This document shows positions 1-9,798 of a DNA stretch of 64,000 nt, one piece after another (position 1 is the first letter of the stretch; every line of letters starts with the position of its first letter). Source of the stretch: Pseudoalteromonas rubra (GTDB lineage: Bacteria; Pseudomonadota; Gammaproteobacteria; Enterobacterales; Alteromonadaceae); contig NZ_PNCJ01000012.1 in assembly GCF_005887115.1 (NCBI RefSeq), positions 62,001-126,000 of the forward strand. The letters run 5' to 3'. Below the pieces are notes generated by a model that had not been told where the DNA came from, did not search any database, and saw only the letters and a program-made list of their open reading frames with translations. A program made the position numbers and the translations under genes.

Positions 1-134
1 AGTGCCTGACGCCCTTTTATACGGGCCAGCATCATCAGCTGGCCCACTCCCTCGACAAGCATATTAAGCATCACCTGAGAATCACTGTGTGGTCGGCGAT
101 GCAACAAATAAGCTTGTCGAAAGTCGTTGTTCAA
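1..134 (-). CDS. recO: DNA repair protein RecO, N-terminal fragment
   Basis: Partial gene running off the left edge of the window. Translation of the minus strand from a TTG at 134-132 gives about 44 residues, including FRQAYLLHRRPHSDSQVML, which matches the start of RecO (an OB-fold N-terminal domain; in E. coli the same place reads QRAFVLHSRPWSETSLML). RecO helps load RecA on SSB-coated single-stranded DNA in the RecFOR pathway. The TTG follows the era stop codon directly, so the two genes are almost certainly co-transcribed and translationally coupled, as in the common rnc-era-recO order. The TTG start is inferred from family alignment; no ATG lies in a better place within the visible part. 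Confidence 0.88.
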   Translation of the reverse strand, partial: MNNDFRQAYLLHRRPHSDSQVMLNMLVEGVGQLMMLARIKGRQA

Positions 135-1037
135 TTAGTCTTCCCCGTAGCCAAGACTACGCAGCGCCCTCTCATCATCTGCCCAGCCAGATTTCACTTT
201 TACCCAGCATTCGAGAAATACTTTGTTGTCCAGCATCTCTTCCAAATCACGACGTGCTTCGCGACCAATGACTTTGAGTTTCTCACCCTTGTTGCCGATC
301 ACCATGCGCTTTTGCGACTCACGCTCTACCAGGATCAACGCATTGATCTGCCAGACCCCGTTGTCGAGCCACTTAAATTGCTCAATTTCAACGGTCACTG
401 AATATGGCAACTCGTCACCCATAAAACGCATGAGTTTCTCACGCACAATTTCAGCAGCCAGAAAGCGCATTGAGCGGTCTGTTACATAGTCATCAGGAAA
501 GAAAAACTCGCATGCCGGCAGATGTTTATGCACTTCGGCTTTAACCATATCCACATTACGGTTTTGCTTGGCCGAAATAGGAATGATCCCGACAAAATCG
601 CCCTGCTCTGACAGCCATTGAAGATGTGGCATCAGGGCTTCGCTTTTGTCTTTGACCTGATCACTTTTATTGATCACAACCAAAACCGGACGACCACTAT
701 CCTTAACCTTATTGAGGACCATTTCATCATCTTTAGTCCACAAAGTACCCTCAACAACGAAAATCACTAATTCAACATCACCAATAGAGCTGGACGCAGC
801 ACGGTTCATCAAACGGTTAATGGCCCGCTTTTCCTCACTGTGGAGTCCTGGTGTATCGACGTAGACCGCCTGATAGTTATCCTCAGTATGGATACCCATG
901 ATACGGTGTCGGGTAGTTTGTGGTTTGCGTGAAGTAATGCTGACCTTTTGTTCAACCAGCTTATTTAATAACGTCGATTTACCAACGTTAGGTCGTCCGA
1001 CAATTGCGACCATGCCACAGTGGGTATTAGGAGTCAT
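135..1037 (-). CDS. era: GTPase Era, 16S rRNA maturation factor
   Basis: Era is an essential GTPase that binds the 3' end of 16S rRNA and helps 30S subunit assembly. The 300-residue product has the P-loop GRPNVGKS at residues 14-21, the G3 motif DTPG at about 61-64 and an NKSD G4 motif near 124. A C-terminal KH domain follows with the typical [13 protein letters not shown] stretch. Length equals the family norm. The start codon overlaps the end of rnc by 11 bases, which points to coupled translation, and recO starts right after its stop codon. Confidence 0.97.
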   Translation of the reverse strand: MTPNTHCGMVAIVGRPNVGKSTLLNKLVEQKVSITSRKPQTTRHRIMGIHTEDNYQAVYVDTPGLHSEEKRAINRLMNRAASSSIGDVELVIFVVEGTLWTKDDEMVLNKVKDSGRPVLVVINKSDQVKDKSEALMPHLQWLSEQGDFVGIIPISAKQNRNVDMVKAEVHKHLPACEFFFPDDYVTDRSMRFLAAEIVREKLMRFMGDELPYSVTVEIEQFKWLDNGVWQINALILVERESQKRMVIGNKGEKLKVIGREARRDLEEMLDNKVFLECWVKVKSGWADDERALRSLGYGED

Positions 1038-1704
1038 TCTTTAAAATCTTTAGTGCTTTTTCAGCGGCCTTTTGCTCGGCCTTACGGCGCGAACTACCCA
1101 CTGAGATAATACTTTCCATCCCTTCCACAATACACTCAACCGTAAAGGTCTGATTGTGTGCCTGTCCCTTGGTATCTATTACAGTATAACCGGGTAAAGG
1201 CAATTTGCGTGCCTGCAAGTATTCTTGCAACAGGGTTTTTGGGTCTTTCTGGTTATGACCAGGAGAAATCGCTGCCAAACGCGTGTCGTACCATTTTAAT
1301 ACCAGCGTCTTACAGGTCTCGATGTCTGAATCTAAAAACACCGCGCCAATAATCGCTTCGACCGCGTCAGCCAGAGTTGACTCGCGGCGATAACCGCCGC
1401 TTTTCAATTCACCCGGACCTAGTCTGAGATAATCCCCTAAGCCAAACTCAACACCGAACTCGGCCAATGTCTGACCTCGTACTAGTGTAGAACGCATCCG
1501 GCTTAGATCACCTTCTCGCGCTTTTGGAAATTGCTTATATAAGGCATTAGCAATAACAAAACTCAGGATAGAATCGCCTAAAAACTCCAGACGTTCGTTG
1601 TGCTGCCCTTTGTGGCTACGGTGTGTCATTGCCTGCTCTAGCAGGCTTTGCTCCGAAAATTCGTAACCAATCTTTTTATATAATTCTGTGACGTTTTTTT
1701 TCAT
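1027..1704 (-). CDS. rnc: Ribonuclease III
   Basis: Double-strand-specific endoribonuclease that processes the rRNA precursor and many mRNAs. The 225-residue protein has the RNase III signature [11 protein letters not shown] near residues 38-48, with the acidic metal-binding residues, and a C-terminal double-stranded RNA-binding domain ending in the usual [15 protein letters not shown] helix. Length matches E. coli RNase III (226). The gene sits one base after the lepB stop codon and overlaps era by 11 bases, so it belongs to a lepA-lepB-rnc-era-recO operon. Confidence 0.97.
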   Translation of the reverse strand: MKKNVTELYKKIGYEFSEQSLLEQAMTHRSHKGQHNERLEFLGDSILSFVIANALYKQFPKAREGDLSRMRSTLVRGQTLAEFGVEFGLGDYLRLGPGELKSGGYRRESTLADAVEAIIGAVFLDSDIETCKTLVLKWYDTRLAAISPGHNQKDPKTLLQEYLQARKLPLPGYTVIDTKGQAHNQTFTVECIVEGMESIISVGSSRRKAEQKAAEKALKILKNDS

Positions 1705-1705
1705 G

Positions 1706-2641
1706 CTACTGAATATTACCTAGGCGTTCGAAACGAACCCCTGTTGGAACCCAACCAGGCAAAATGCTGTTCGGGCCATTTTCAAAATCGAAACTCATCC
1801 AAATAAATACGGCTTTACCAACCAGGTTTTCTTTTGGTACAAAGCCCCACATACGGCTGTCCTGACTGTTGTTACGGTTGTCACCCATAGCGAAGTAACT
1901 GCCCTCTGGTACAACCCATTCGTCACGTCGCGTGCCCGGCTGCTGATAATAGCGCTCAGTCAGTTCGGGGAGCTGAGGCGTCACAAGCACATCGTGACTG
2001 ACACCCGGCAGGCTCTCTGTCAGACGCACCATTTGCATTGCGCCGTGTTTGAATTCATCGCGATTAACAATATCAAGGTTAATTTTGTTAAATTCGCCAC
2101 ACGCAAGACCATCACGTTGCTGTTCGTCATCATTGCAATGAGGCTTGATATAAAGCTGACGGTCACGGTAAACGATGCGATCTCCAGGTAAGCCAATGAT
2201 ACGCTTGATGAAGTCTATACGCTCATCCAGTGGAAACTTAAACACCGCGATGTCACCGCGTTGCGGATCGTCCACTTCAACCAGCTGGCTGCGCCAGACC
2301 GGGTCTTTAATACCGTACGCGTATTTCTGTACCAATATAAAGTCCCCATCCAGCAGTGTTGGCATCATTGAACCAGACGGGATCTGGAAGGGTTCAAAAA
2401 TAAATGAACGGAACACTGTGATCGCAGCAATCATCGGAAAGATAGATTTTGCGCTTTCAGTGATGGCAGGCACCGGTGCTATTTGCTCGATGACTTCCTG
2501 ATCAAGCGGCTGCTCAGATGCGCCCTGTGCTAATGCGATACGCTCTTTACGCTTTGGCGCGTAAAGCAAATGATCGATTAGCCAGATCAGGCCTGAACCA
2601 AGCGTCAACAACACCAAAAATACTGAAAAATAACCTGCCAT
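1706..2641 (-). CDS. lepB: Signal peptidase I
   Basis: Inner-membrane leader peptidase that removes signal peptides from exported proteins. The 311-residue protein begins with a hydrophobic segment (about 4-22), has a second one around 68-80 and then the catalytic domain. The Ser-Lys dyad is visible: Ser91 in [13 protein letters not shown] and Lys146 in [11 protein letters not shown]. The C-terminal box [11 protein letters not shown] is also intact. It lies between lepA and rnc with gaps of 11 and 1 bases, the classical order. Confidence 0.97.
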   Translation of the reverse strand: MAGYFSVFLVLLTLGSGLIWLIDHLLYAPKRKERIALAQGASEQPLDQEVIEQIAPVPAITESAKSIFPMIAAITVFRSFIFEPFQIPSGSMMPTLLDGDFILVQKYAYGIKDPVWRSQLVEVDDPQRGDIAVFKFPLDERIDFIKRIIGLPGDRIVYRDRQLYIKPHCNDDEQQRDGLACGEFNKINLDIVNRDEFKHGAMQMVRLTESLPGVSHDVLVTPQLPELTERYYQQPGTRRDEWVVPEGSYFAMGDNRNNSQDSRMWGFVPKENLVGKAVFIWMSFDFENGPNSILPGWVPTGVRFERLGNIQ

Positions 2642-2652
2642 AATAATTCCTG

Positions 2653-4440
2653 TTACTTACCTACTTTAAGAATCGCAAGGAAAGCATCTTGTGGCACTTC
2701 AACGTTACCCAGTTGCTTCATACGTTTCTTACCTTCTTTTTGCTTTTGCAGTAGTTTCTTCTTACGACTGACATCACCACCATAACACTTCGCGATGACG
2801 TTTTTACGTAACTGTTTCACGGTTGTACGCGCAATCACGTGGTTACCTATCGCCGCCTGAATAGCAATATCAAACATTTGGCGTGGAATGAGCTCACGCA
2901 ATGCATCAGCCAACTGACGTCCGCGACCTTGCGAGTTCTCACGGTGTGCTATAATCGCCAGTGCATCAACCCGATCGCCATTGATCAGAATGTCCACACG
3001 TACCATGTCGGAAGTCTGGAAACGCTTAAAGTTGTAGTCCAAAGAGGCAAACCCTCGGCTGGTCGACTTAAGCTTATCAAAGAAGTCCATTACCACTTCT
3101 GCCATAGGTAACTCATACGTCACCGCAACTTGCTTACCGTGGTAGCTCATCTTGGTCTGCACGCCGCGCTTTTCAACACATAAAGTGATGACATTACCCA
3201 GGTATTCCTGCGGAACCAGAATGTTGGCTTCTACAATCGGTTCACGGATTTCAATGATGTCATTAACAGGCGGTAGATCTGACGGATTATCTATTTGGAT
3301 CACGCCATCTTTGGTTTCTACTTCGTACACTACCGTTGGTGCCGTCGTGATCAGATCCATATCATATTCACGTTCCAGACGTTCCTGAATAATCTCCATA
3401 TGGAGCATCCCCAGGAAGCCACAACGGAAACCAAAGCCCAGTGCAGTTGAGTTTTCCGGCTCGAAGAACAAGGACGCATCATTAAGGCTCAGTTTGTTCA
3501 ATGCATCACGGAAGTTCTCATAATCATCAGAGGAGATTGGGAACATACCCGCGTAAACCTGAGGCTTAACGCGTTTAAAGCCTGGTAAGCGTTCTTTCGC
3601 AGGTTCTTTGGTCAGGGTAATAGTGTCACCCACTGGCGCACCATGAATGTCCTTGATACCCGCAATAACGAAGCCTACTTCACCGGTTTTCAGAACCCCG
3701 GTTTCTGTTTGTTTTGGTGTGAAAATACCAACTTTATCAGCAATGTGTGTCTGATCTGTCGACATAATCTTAATCTTGTCACCACGGCGCAGCTCACCAT
3801 GCTTAATACGTACCAGTGAGACAACGCCCTGATATGAATCAAACCAGGAGTCAATGATCAGTGCCTGCAGTGGTTGCTCTGGCTCACCCTCGGGTGGCGG
3901 CACGTCGCGCACGATCATTTCCAGTACCTCATCGATACCGATACCGGTTTTAGCACTACACTGCACGGCTTCAAGTGCTTCGATGCCGACGATTTCTTCA
4001 ATCTCTTCGGCAACACGCAGCGGATCGGCTTGCGGCAAATCGATTTTGTTCAACACCGGCAGTACTTCAAGGTCCATTTCAATCGCGGTATAACAGTTAG
4101 CCAGAGTCTGGGCCTCTACGCCCTGACCCGCATCAACAACCAACAATGCGCCTTCACATGCTGCTAGTGAACGTGATACTTCGTAGCTAAAGTCTACGTG
4201 TCCCGGCGTGTCGATAAAGTTTAACTGGTAGGTTTCGCCATCATTAGCCTTGTAGTTCAGAGTCACACTCTGCGCTTTAATGGTGATCCCACGCTCTCGC
4301 TCAAGGTCCATCGAATCCAGCACCTGCTGCTGCATCTCGCGATCTGTTAAGCCGCCGCATACCTGGATTAAGCGGTCCGAAAGGGTCGATTTCCCGTGGT
4401 CTATATGGGCAATAATTGAAAAGTTACGGATGTGCTTCAT
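2653..4440 (-). CDS. lepA: Elongation factor 4 (LepA), ribosome-associated GTPase
   Basis: LepA/EF4 is a translational GTPase that acts on the ribosome during initiation or back-translocation. The 595-residue product starts [19 protein letters not shown], with the P-loop AHIDHGKS at residues 11-18, DTPGHVDF (G3) and NKIDLP (G4). The Lys-rich C-terminal domain specific to LepA (about 490-595) is complete. Length is typical (about 599 in E. coli). It heads the lepA-lepB-rnc-era-recO run and lies 58 bases downstream of rseC, so it may also receive transcription from the rpoE operon. Confidence 0.97.
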   Translation of the reverse strand: MKHIRNFSIIAHIDHGKSTLSDRLIQVCGGLTDREMQQQVLDSMDLERERGITIKAQSVTLNYKANDGETYQLNFIDTPGHVDFSYEVSRSLAACEGALLVVDAGQGVEAQTLANCYTAIEMDLEVLPVLNKIDLPQADPLRVAEEIEEIVGIEALEAVQCSAKTGIGIDEVLEMIVRDVPPPEGEPEQPLQALIIDSWFDSYQGVVSLVRIKHGELRRGDKIKIMSTDQTHIADKVGIFTPKQTETGVLKTGEVGFVIAGIKDIHGAPVGDTITLTKEPAKERLPGFKRVKPQVYAGMFPISSDDYENFRDALNKLSLNDASLFFEPENSTALGFGFRCGFLGMLHMEIIQERLEREYDMDLITTAPTVVYEVETKDGVIQIDNPSDLPPVNDIIEIREPIVEANILVPQEYLGNVITLCVEKRGVQTKMSYHGKQVAVTYELPMAEVVMDFFDKLKSTSRGFASLDYNFKRFQTSDMVRVDILINGDRVDALAIIAHRENSQGRGRQLADALRELIPRQMFDIAIQAAIGNHVIARTTVKQLRKNVIAKCYGGDVSRKKKLLQKQKEGKKRMKQLGNVEVPQDAFLAILKVGK

Positions 4441-4498
4441 ATACTGGATTCTAAACTTCTGTTTTTCACAAATAGAGATTAAACGCCGATTTTACAAT

Positions 4499-4957
4499 TT
4501 ATTTGGCGCAATCACCATCTATTTGCGTTAGGGGAAGGCTAATTGGATAAATTTTTATCACTTTAATGTCATGGCGCAGTGCTTTCGTACGTTGTTTGGC
4601 AAATTTAAAGCCAACCAAACCGCCAATCACTGCAGAAAATATTTGCCAGGGCTCTGACGCGCCCAATATAAGGTGTGAAATAAATATGGCAATAAACGCT
4701 ACCACCAGAGGTAACAGGTAAACCCAAAGTGCGTTTTCGACCACTTTGCTGTCATCCAGCGCCAGGGTCATTTTTTGTCCCACCTGAACGGACTCATTAC
4801 ACTCTATCGGCAACGCCTTTTTGTTACTGCCAAACAGTTTACTAAAAACTTGCGAGCCACATTTGCCATTACAGCCCGCACAAGCTGGTTTTTCCTCGGC
4901 AACCAGCCAGACTATACCGCGCTCAACACGGGAAACAGTGAGTGTTTGTTCTATCAT
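4499..4957 (-). CDS. rseC: RseC/MucC family protein, SoxR-reducing and sigma-E module member
   Basis: Small inner-membrane protein of the rpoE operon. In E. coli RseC has a mild effect on sigma-E and works with the Rsx complex to reduce SoxR. The 152-residue sequence has the family's N-terminal cysteine cluster (CAGCNGKCG, about residues 26-34) followed by two hydrophobic helices at roughly 78-98 and 103-121. Its start codon overlaps the rseB stop in an ATGA-type four-base overlap, showing translational coupling. Confidence 0.93.
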   Translation of the reverse strand: MIEQTLTVSRVERGIVWLVAEEKPACAGCNGKCGSQVFSKLFGSNKKALPIECNESVQVGQKMTLALDDSKVVENALWVYLLPLVVAFIAIFISHLILGASEPWQIFSAVIGGLVGFKFAKQRTKALRHDIKVIKIYPISLPLTQIDGDCAK

Positions 4958-5907
4958 AATGGTCGGGTTACTGACTCAGCAATGGCTTTTGCTGTCATCG
5001 TTGGGATTTTCCCAACCACCGACACATCAAATGCACCTGAATTATGCACATATACCGTTGTCGCACCCGAACTCAATGCACCGCTTGCTCTTTGTCCGGA
5101 CAGCGGCCTTTGCACAAAGACTGAGAACTCAACCAGCCCATCAGAAAACAAAAAGTAGTCTGCTAATTCATTGTTCAAATCGAGCTTGTGTCGATCTGAC
5201 TTGAGTAGCTTGAAACCCTCAGGTAACCACCCAATTCGCCAATTGTTTTGTAATTTTGGGGTGTTTTCCGTTTCAGCCAACGACGCCAGAGGCATTGGAA
5301 AGCTTTTGCTACTTAACTCTATCAATGGCTGCGCTGGTTGCTCCGTCACACTGATGTGAGTGAGCTGCAATTGCTCCAGCACTTCACCTTGCTGTGTTAC
5401 GTAAGCAGCTTTTAACAACAATGCAGATTGAATATCAATCCACAACCAATAGTTATATTTGTGCTCATCTTTAGAAACCAGGCGAACCAACTGTGCCGCT
5501 CTGTCAGCAATACGTTCTTTGCCACCCAGGACAAAATCATAGCTACTGGCTAATTTGCCCACTTCACCAAACAGAATCTCTGGGATAGGGCCAGCTATGG
5601 CATCGGTTTCAATAGAATAAGGCTGTGTTTGTGGTTCAAAATAGGTAACTTTATTGTCGACGCGCACCACTTCAAGGCCTGCGCCGTTTTGTCGGCTGAG
5701 AATTTCCAACTCACTGTTATCGACTTTACCGTGGATCCAGCGATAAGGTTCCATACCTTTACCTTTCACCACCACAAATGACGCATCAAAGTTACGCTCC
5801 TGAATGGCAGAAGACATATCAGTGAGCAGCTGTTTTGCATTAATGATTTCGCTGGCAACAACCTGGGCACTCAGGCCCACTCCCAGTAGTAACGCAAGCC
5901 ACTTCAT
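4954..5907 (-). CDS. rseB: RseB, periplasmic regulator of sigma-E
   Basis: RseB binds the periplasmic part of RseA and shields it from DegS cleavage until mislocalised lipopolysaccharide or lipoprotein releases it. The 317-residue protein begins with a signal peptide (MKWLALLLGVGLSAQVVASE, likely cut near residue 19). It has the LolA-like N-terminal domain with the family phrase KGKGMEPYRWIHG and the smaller C-terminal domain with the WLPEGF motif. It starts immediately after rseA and overlaps rseC. Confidence 0.95.
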   Translation of the reverse strand: MKWLALLLGVGLSAQVVASEIINAKQLLTDMSSAIQERNFDASFVVVKGKGMEPYRWIHGKVDNSELEILSRQNGAGLEVVRVDNKVTYFEPQTQPYSIETDAIAGPIPEILFGEVGKLASSYDFVLGGKERIADRAAQLVRLVSKDEHKYNYWLWIDIQSALLLKAAYVTQQGEVLEQLQLTHISVTEQPAQPLIELSSKSFPMPLASLAETENTPKLQNNWRIGWLPEGFKLLKSDRHKLDLNNELADYFLFSDGLVEFSVFVQRPLSGQRASGALSSGATTVYVHNSGAFDVSVVGKIPTMTAKAIAESVTRPL

Positions 5908-6507
5908 CTACTTTTCTTGTTCCTCTTTTTCTTCCTGTGCTTGTTGGGCCAGAGCATGTGCCATTCTGGACTGTCGCTGATGCTCGAGCACCAAGGCGCC
6001 AATACGTTGCTGCTGCAACTCTCTGAGGCCTTTCTCTGCACTTTCCAATGCTGGCTCTGATGACAGACTAACCGGCGAAACTGAGCCAGTTAATGGCGTA
6101 GATTGTAACACAGGAAAATCACTGGTGGTTTGTTCCTGTGGGGTATAATTACTTACGCCCAGAACAGCAACCAGAGATACGCTGGCTGCAATTGCCACTT
6201 GTGCCAGAGGTTTGCGCCAACTTGACAAAGCGACCACCTTATTTTCTGTACTCGCCTGCTGAGATGTCTGCTCAGACACCTGAGCGCCATGGGTGGGCTC
6301 ATCTGCAAGTGCATCAGCCAAACTGGCGGTGATATCAATACAAGGTGCCTGATTTTGCTGACTACGCATGGCGTCGCCTATCAGAGCATAACGAGCAAAC
6401 TTTTCGGCATCGAACTGCGCCTGACTGGCATTATCCAGTGCCTGTTCGGCATCAAGTATACTGGATGTCACTTGCCCGTCTTTGACATTAAAGTTTGATT
6501 GCGTCAT
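5908..6507 (-). CDS. rseA: Anti-sigma-E factor RseA
   Basis: Single-pass inner-membrane protein that holds RpoE inactive and is destroyed by regulated proteolysis (DegS, RseP) during envelope stress. The 199-residue sequence has a cytoplasmic sigma-binding N-terminus with the family feature ARYALIGDAMR (about residues 39-49). One membrane helix lies around 98-117, and the periplasmic tail is Gln/Glu rich and would contact RseB. It directly follows rpoE with no gap. The tail is low complexity and probably coiled. Confidence 0.94.
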   Translation of the reverse strand: MTQSNFNVKDGQVTSSILDAEQALDNASQAQFDAEKFARYALIGDAMRSQQNQAPCIDITASLADALADEPTHGAQVSEQTSQQASTENKVVALSSWRKPLAQVAIAASVSLVAVLGVSNYTPQEQTTSDFPVLQSTPLTGSVSPVSLSSEPALESAEKGLRELQQQRIGALVLEHQRQSRMAHALAQQAQEEKEEQEK

Positions 6508-7089
6508 CTACTTATTACCTATGAGTGGGTTAATATTATTGTCAATGGCTTCTCGTGCCCTGAAAATCCGCGATCTGACTGTCCCTACCGGACAATCCAT
6601 CACAACAGCAATTTCTTCATAGCTCATGCCTTCGATCTCTCGTAATGTGATCGCGGTCTTGAGGTCATCGGGTAACGACTCGATGGTCCTGAAAATTACC
6701 GCTTTGATCTCGTCACTAAGCAACAAGCTCTCCGGAGAAGCGTTGGATCTGAGCTGTTCAGCTCCATCGTAAAACTCGGCCTCTTCAGCATCAACATCAT
6801 TTGCCGGTGGCTTACGCCCCTGCGCTACTAAATAGTTCTTTGAGCAGTTAACTGCAATTCGATACAGCCAAGTATAAAATGCACTGTCTCCCCGAAAATT
6901 GGGCAAAGCACGATATGCCTTAATAAACGCTTCTTGTGCCACATCGGCCACATCGCCAGAATTAGACACATATCGCGAGATTAATGCGGCTACTTTGTTC
7001 TGATATTTGGCAACCAACAAATTGAACGCATTTTTATCTCCTTGCTGAACACGCCGAACTATTTCTAAATCTAAATCCTGCTCGCTCAT
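6508..7089 (-). CDS. rpoE: Sigma factor RpoE (sigma-E)
   Basis: ECF sigma factor for the extracytoplasmic stress response. The 193-residue protein has the region 2 core (DVAQEAFIKAYRALPNFRG and FYTWLYRIAVNCSKNYL) and region 4 (ITLREIEGMSYEEIAVVMDC, then PVGTVRSRIFRAREAI), close to the E. coli protein in length and wording. It is the first gene of rpoE-rseA-rseB-rseC, facing away from nadB as in E. coli. A near-consensus sigma-E promoter lies upstream at 7167-7193, which predicts autoregulation. Confidence 0.97.
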   Translation of the reverse strand: MSEQDLDLEIVRRVQQGDKNAFNLLVAKYQNKVAALISRYVSNSGDVADVAQEAFIKAYRALPNFRGDSAFYTWLYRIAVNCSKNYLVAQGRKPPANDVDAEEAEFYDGAEQLRSNASPESLLLSDEIKAVIFRTIESLPDDLKTAITLREIEGMSYEEIAVVMDCPVGTVRSRIFRAREAIDNNINPLIGNK

Positions 7090-7166
7090 TCGAGCCGGTA
7101 CTCCTCTTTGTTATTACTTGTTTTTCACACACATTGTCGCGCATTGTTGCCATCTTTTACAGCTAC

Positions 7167-7193
7167 TCTGACTAAGTGCTGAATAAAAAGTTC
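7167..7193 (-). promoter_or_regulatory. Sigma-E-dependent promoter of rpoE
   Basis: On the minus strand the -35 element GAACTT (7193-7188) is followed by a 16-base spacer and TCAGA (7171-7167). The sigma-E consensus is GAACTT, 16-17 bases, TCTGA. It lies about 80 bases upstream of the rpoE start codon and points into it. The match is read directly; promoter activity and autoregulation are inferred from E. coli rpoE. Confidence 0.8.
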
Positions 7194-7347
7194 TGTTTTT
7201 TTGATATTTTTTTTAAAATACCCCGTATTGACACGTCATAAACGTATTCAGTGTGGAATATACCAAGTACCTGCGATCCTGCGCTAAGCATAGCAGACTT
7301 ATCAGATCACGCAGAATAAAAGGTTTAATTAGCTAAGACCCACTAAC

Positions 7348-8958
7348 ATGAAAGAACAAGTTCAACACCAAACAGACGTCATTATTGTCGGTAGCGGCGC
7401 AGCCGGGCTAAGCCTGGCTCTGTCTTTGGCAAACACCTGCCGCGTCACAGTGCTCAGTAAAGGTGACCTGCGTGAAGGCTCAACCTTGTATGCTCAGGGT
7501 GGCATTGCTGCGGTGTTTGATAAGAAAAATGACAGTATAGAATCTCACGTTGAAGACACCCTGGCCGCAGGCGCGGGCTTGTGTGACAGAGAAGCCGTTC
7601 ATTATACCGCCTCCAATGCGAAGCAGTGCCTGAAATGGTTGATCGAACAAGGCGTTCCGTTTGATATGGAGTTCGATAGTAAAGGGCGGGAACGCTTCCA
7701 CCTGACTCGTGAAGGCGGTCATAGTCATCGCCGCATACTCCATGCAGCGGACGCAACGGGCAAAGCGGTACAGTCGACACTGATCGAGCGCGTCCAGGAG
7801 CACCCCAATATACTTCTGCTGGAACAATACAATGCGATTGATTTGATCACGCATGGCGCACAAGAGCAAAAAGTCGCACATGGACTATACGTTTACAATC
7901 GCCGGGCAAATCAGGTCGAGACCGTTACCGCAAAGTTTGTCGCCCTTGCAACGGGCGGTGCCAGTAAAGTGTATCTTTATACGTCAAATCCGGACGTTTC
8001 CAGTGGAGATGGCATTGCGATGGCGTGGCGAGCGGGCTGTCGGGTTGCTAATATGGAGTTTAACCAATTTCATCCAACCAGTCTTTATCACCCGGAATTA
8101 CAGAACTTTCTTATCACCGAAGCAATGCGTGGTGAGGGAGCATTACTAAGGCGCCCGGATGGTACGCGCTTTATGCCGGATTTCGATGACAGGGAAGAAT
8201 TGGCTCCTCGTGATGTTGTTGCCAGAGCCATAGACTATGAAATGAAGCGCCTGGGGGCAAATTGTGTCTATCTGGATATCTCTCATAAAGACAAAGACTT
8301 TATCATCGAGCACTTTCCGACTATATATGCCAAGTGCCTCAGCGTAGGCCTGGATATCACCAAAGAACCAATCCCTGTCGTGCCAGCCGCACACTACACC
8401 TGCGGTGGCGTCATGACCGACTTTAACGGTCTGACGGACATTAGCAACCTATACGCTATCGGAGAAGTTGCTTATACAGGGTTACATGGCGCCAATCGTA
8501 TGGCGAGCAATTCGTTACTGGAATGTATCGTCTTTGCCCACGCTGCTGCCAAAGACATCCTTGCAAAGCTGGATACCCAGCCATTACCACCTGCGCAGCC
8601 AGACTGGGATGAAAGCCAGGTCAGCGATTCAGACGAAGAAGTGGTGATCACACACAACTGGCACGAATTAAGATTGTTTATGTGGGATTATGTCGGTATT
8701 GTACGCTCGACTAAGCGACTGGAACGTGCACTTCGCAGAGTAGAACTGTTACAGCAGGAAATTCAGGAGTACTACTCCCACTTCAGAGTCAGCAATAACC
8801 TGCTTGAGCTTCGAAACTTGGTGCAGGTAGCAGAGTTAATCATTCGCAGTGCGCTGGACAGAAAAGAAAGCCGTGGGCTGCATTACACGCTGGATTATCC
8901 GCAAAGCGCGTCCACAACCAAACCGACTATACTGACTCCCAGTAAAATCAAACGTTAA
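7348..8958 (+). CDS. nadB: L-aspartate oxidase
   Basis: Flavoenzyme that oxidises L-aspartate to iminoaspartate, the first step of de novo NAD synthesis, handing the product to NadA. The 536-residue protein has the N-terminal FAD-binding motif [16 protein letters not shown] (about residues 10-25), the active-site stretch [13 protein letters not shown] and the late FAD motif [15 protein letters not shown]. Length fits E. coli NadB (540). It is divergent from rpoE, a conserved neighbour arrangement. nadA and nadC are not in the window. Confidence 0.97.
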   Translation: MKEQVQHQTDVIIVGSGAAGLSLALSLANTCRVTVLSKGDLREGSTLYAQGGIAAVFDKKNDSIESHVEDTLAAGAGLCDREAVHYTASNAKQCLKWLIEQGVPFDMEFDSKGRERFHLTREGGHSHRRILHAADATGKAVQSTLIERVQEHPNILLLEQYNAIDLITHGAQEQKVAHGLYVYNRRANQVETVTAKFVALATGGASKVYLYTSNPDVSSGDGIAMAWRAGCRVANMEFNQFHPTSLYHPELQNFLITEAMRGEGALLRRPDGTRFMPDFDDREELAPRDVVARAIDYEMKRLGANCVYLDISHKDKDFIIEHFPTIYAKCLSVGLDITKEPIPVVPAAHYTCGGVMTDFNGLTDISNLYAIGEVAYTGLHGANRMASNSLLECIVFAHAAAKDILAKLDTQPLPPAQPDWDESQVSDSDEEVVITHNWHELRLFMWDYVGIVRSTKRLERALRRVELLQQEIQEYYSHFRVSNNLLELRNLVQVAELIIRSALDRKESRGLHYTLDYPQSASTTKPTILTPSKIKR

Positions 8959-8994
8959 TATTGGTGCCTGAGACTATCGCCTTGCGCTGATAAC

Positions 8995-9405
8995 TCAGGC
9001 CATCTCAAATACATGGCGACACACATGTCGCCAGTGCTCTTCTTTCATTGCATGGCGCATAATACCAATACGTTGAGTTCGATGCTCAGTCTTGACAGTT
9101 AATAATAACGTGCAATGAAAATAGACCTGCGCATCTTTTAACTGCCCTTGCCATTGATACTGGCCATCAGACACTATCACTGTCATATGCTCGGGTAAAA
9201 TTCCCAGGTAGCCGGTTGATATGAAATATTTATGTGCACGTCGCCTGGCAAAGGCATGCCCGAACAAGCAAGTTCCGATATGCCACCACCAAAGTTGTGG
9301 CACGACCACTATCAAAACCAGCGCCAGGCAGCAAAAAAAGACCACAAAGACTTTGTGGCCTGGTGTATTGTTTTCGAAATAAAAGCTAAGCGCGGACTCG
9401 GTCAA
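8995..9405 (-). CDS. ygfX: YgfX/CptA-type membrane protein
   Basis: Short inner-membrane protein of the YgfX family. In E. coli YgfX is encoded with SdhE and has been described as the toxin CptA that affects MreB and FtsZ assembly. The 136-residue sequence has two hydrophobic segments (about 18-36 and 40-50), and the start of the first, GHKVFVVFF, is consistent with the family. It begins with a TTG (9405-9403) inside the 3' end of sdhE, an overlap of about 20 bases with no clear ribosome-binding site. Translation is therefore probably coupled to sdhE. Whether it acts as a toxin here is unknown. Confidence 0.75.
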   Translation of the reverse strand: MTESALSFYFENNTPGHKVFVVFFCCLALVLIVVVPQLWWWHIGTCLFGHAFARRRAHKYFISTGYLGILPEHMTVIVSDGQYQWQGQLKDAQVYFHCTLLLTVKTEHRTQRIGIMRHAMKEEHWRHVCRHVFEMA

Positions 9406-9637
9406 GAACGAATTTCACCATAGCATCCAGCTCGGGATACGGACACGCTTCATGGCCCATAAACCAGGCAAACAAATCGGGGTCTTCAACTTCCAACAAT
9501 CGTTGAAACACCAGCTTATCCTGTTCAGATAGCTGATCGTAAGCCTCATCAACGAAAGGCTCCAGCAAAATATCCAGCTCCAGCATGCCACGGCGACATG
9601 CCCATTTTGTGCGGGCCTTTGAATACAACTCAGCCAT
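9386..9637 (-). CDS. sdhE: Succinate dehydrogenase flavinylation factor SdhE
   Basis: Small protein that promotes covalent attachment of FAD to the SdhA subunit of succinate dehydrogenase. The product of 83 residues carries the family motif RRGMLELDILLEPF near its N-terminus, containing the functional RGxxE stretch, and the terminal acidic FAWFMGHE region. The ATG at 9637 is chosen because GGA sits 6 bases upstream and the length then fits the family; a GTG at 9646 is possible. It overlaps ygfX and is divergent from ygfZ, another gene commonly found beside it. Confidence 0.93.
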   Translation of the reverse strand: MAELYSKARTKWACRRGMLELDILLEPFVDEAYDQLSEQDKLVFQRLLEVEDPDLFAWFMGHEACPYPELDAMVKFVLDRVRA

Positions 9638-9798
9638 AATTTCCACATACCCCTAAATTTTATTATGTCTCAGCAATTATAACGTATCCTGAGGTGCCCG
9701 TTAACTGTTCGAATAAACAATAATCGTGTCTTTGGCGCCTATCTCGGATGCAATATTTACGGTAACATTAGGTAATTTCTTCAACAAGGATCAATAAG

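Noticed and set aside
8966..9000. GCCTGAG / CTCAGGC inverted repeat between nadB and ygfX, considered as a terminator.
   Set aside because: Seven-base stem with a 21-base loop and no T run.
8995..9637. ygfX-sdhE as a toxin-antitoxin pair (CptA/CptB).
   Set aside because: SdhE is established as a flavinylation factor; a toxin-antitoxin role for this pair is disputed and nothing in the sequence supports it here.
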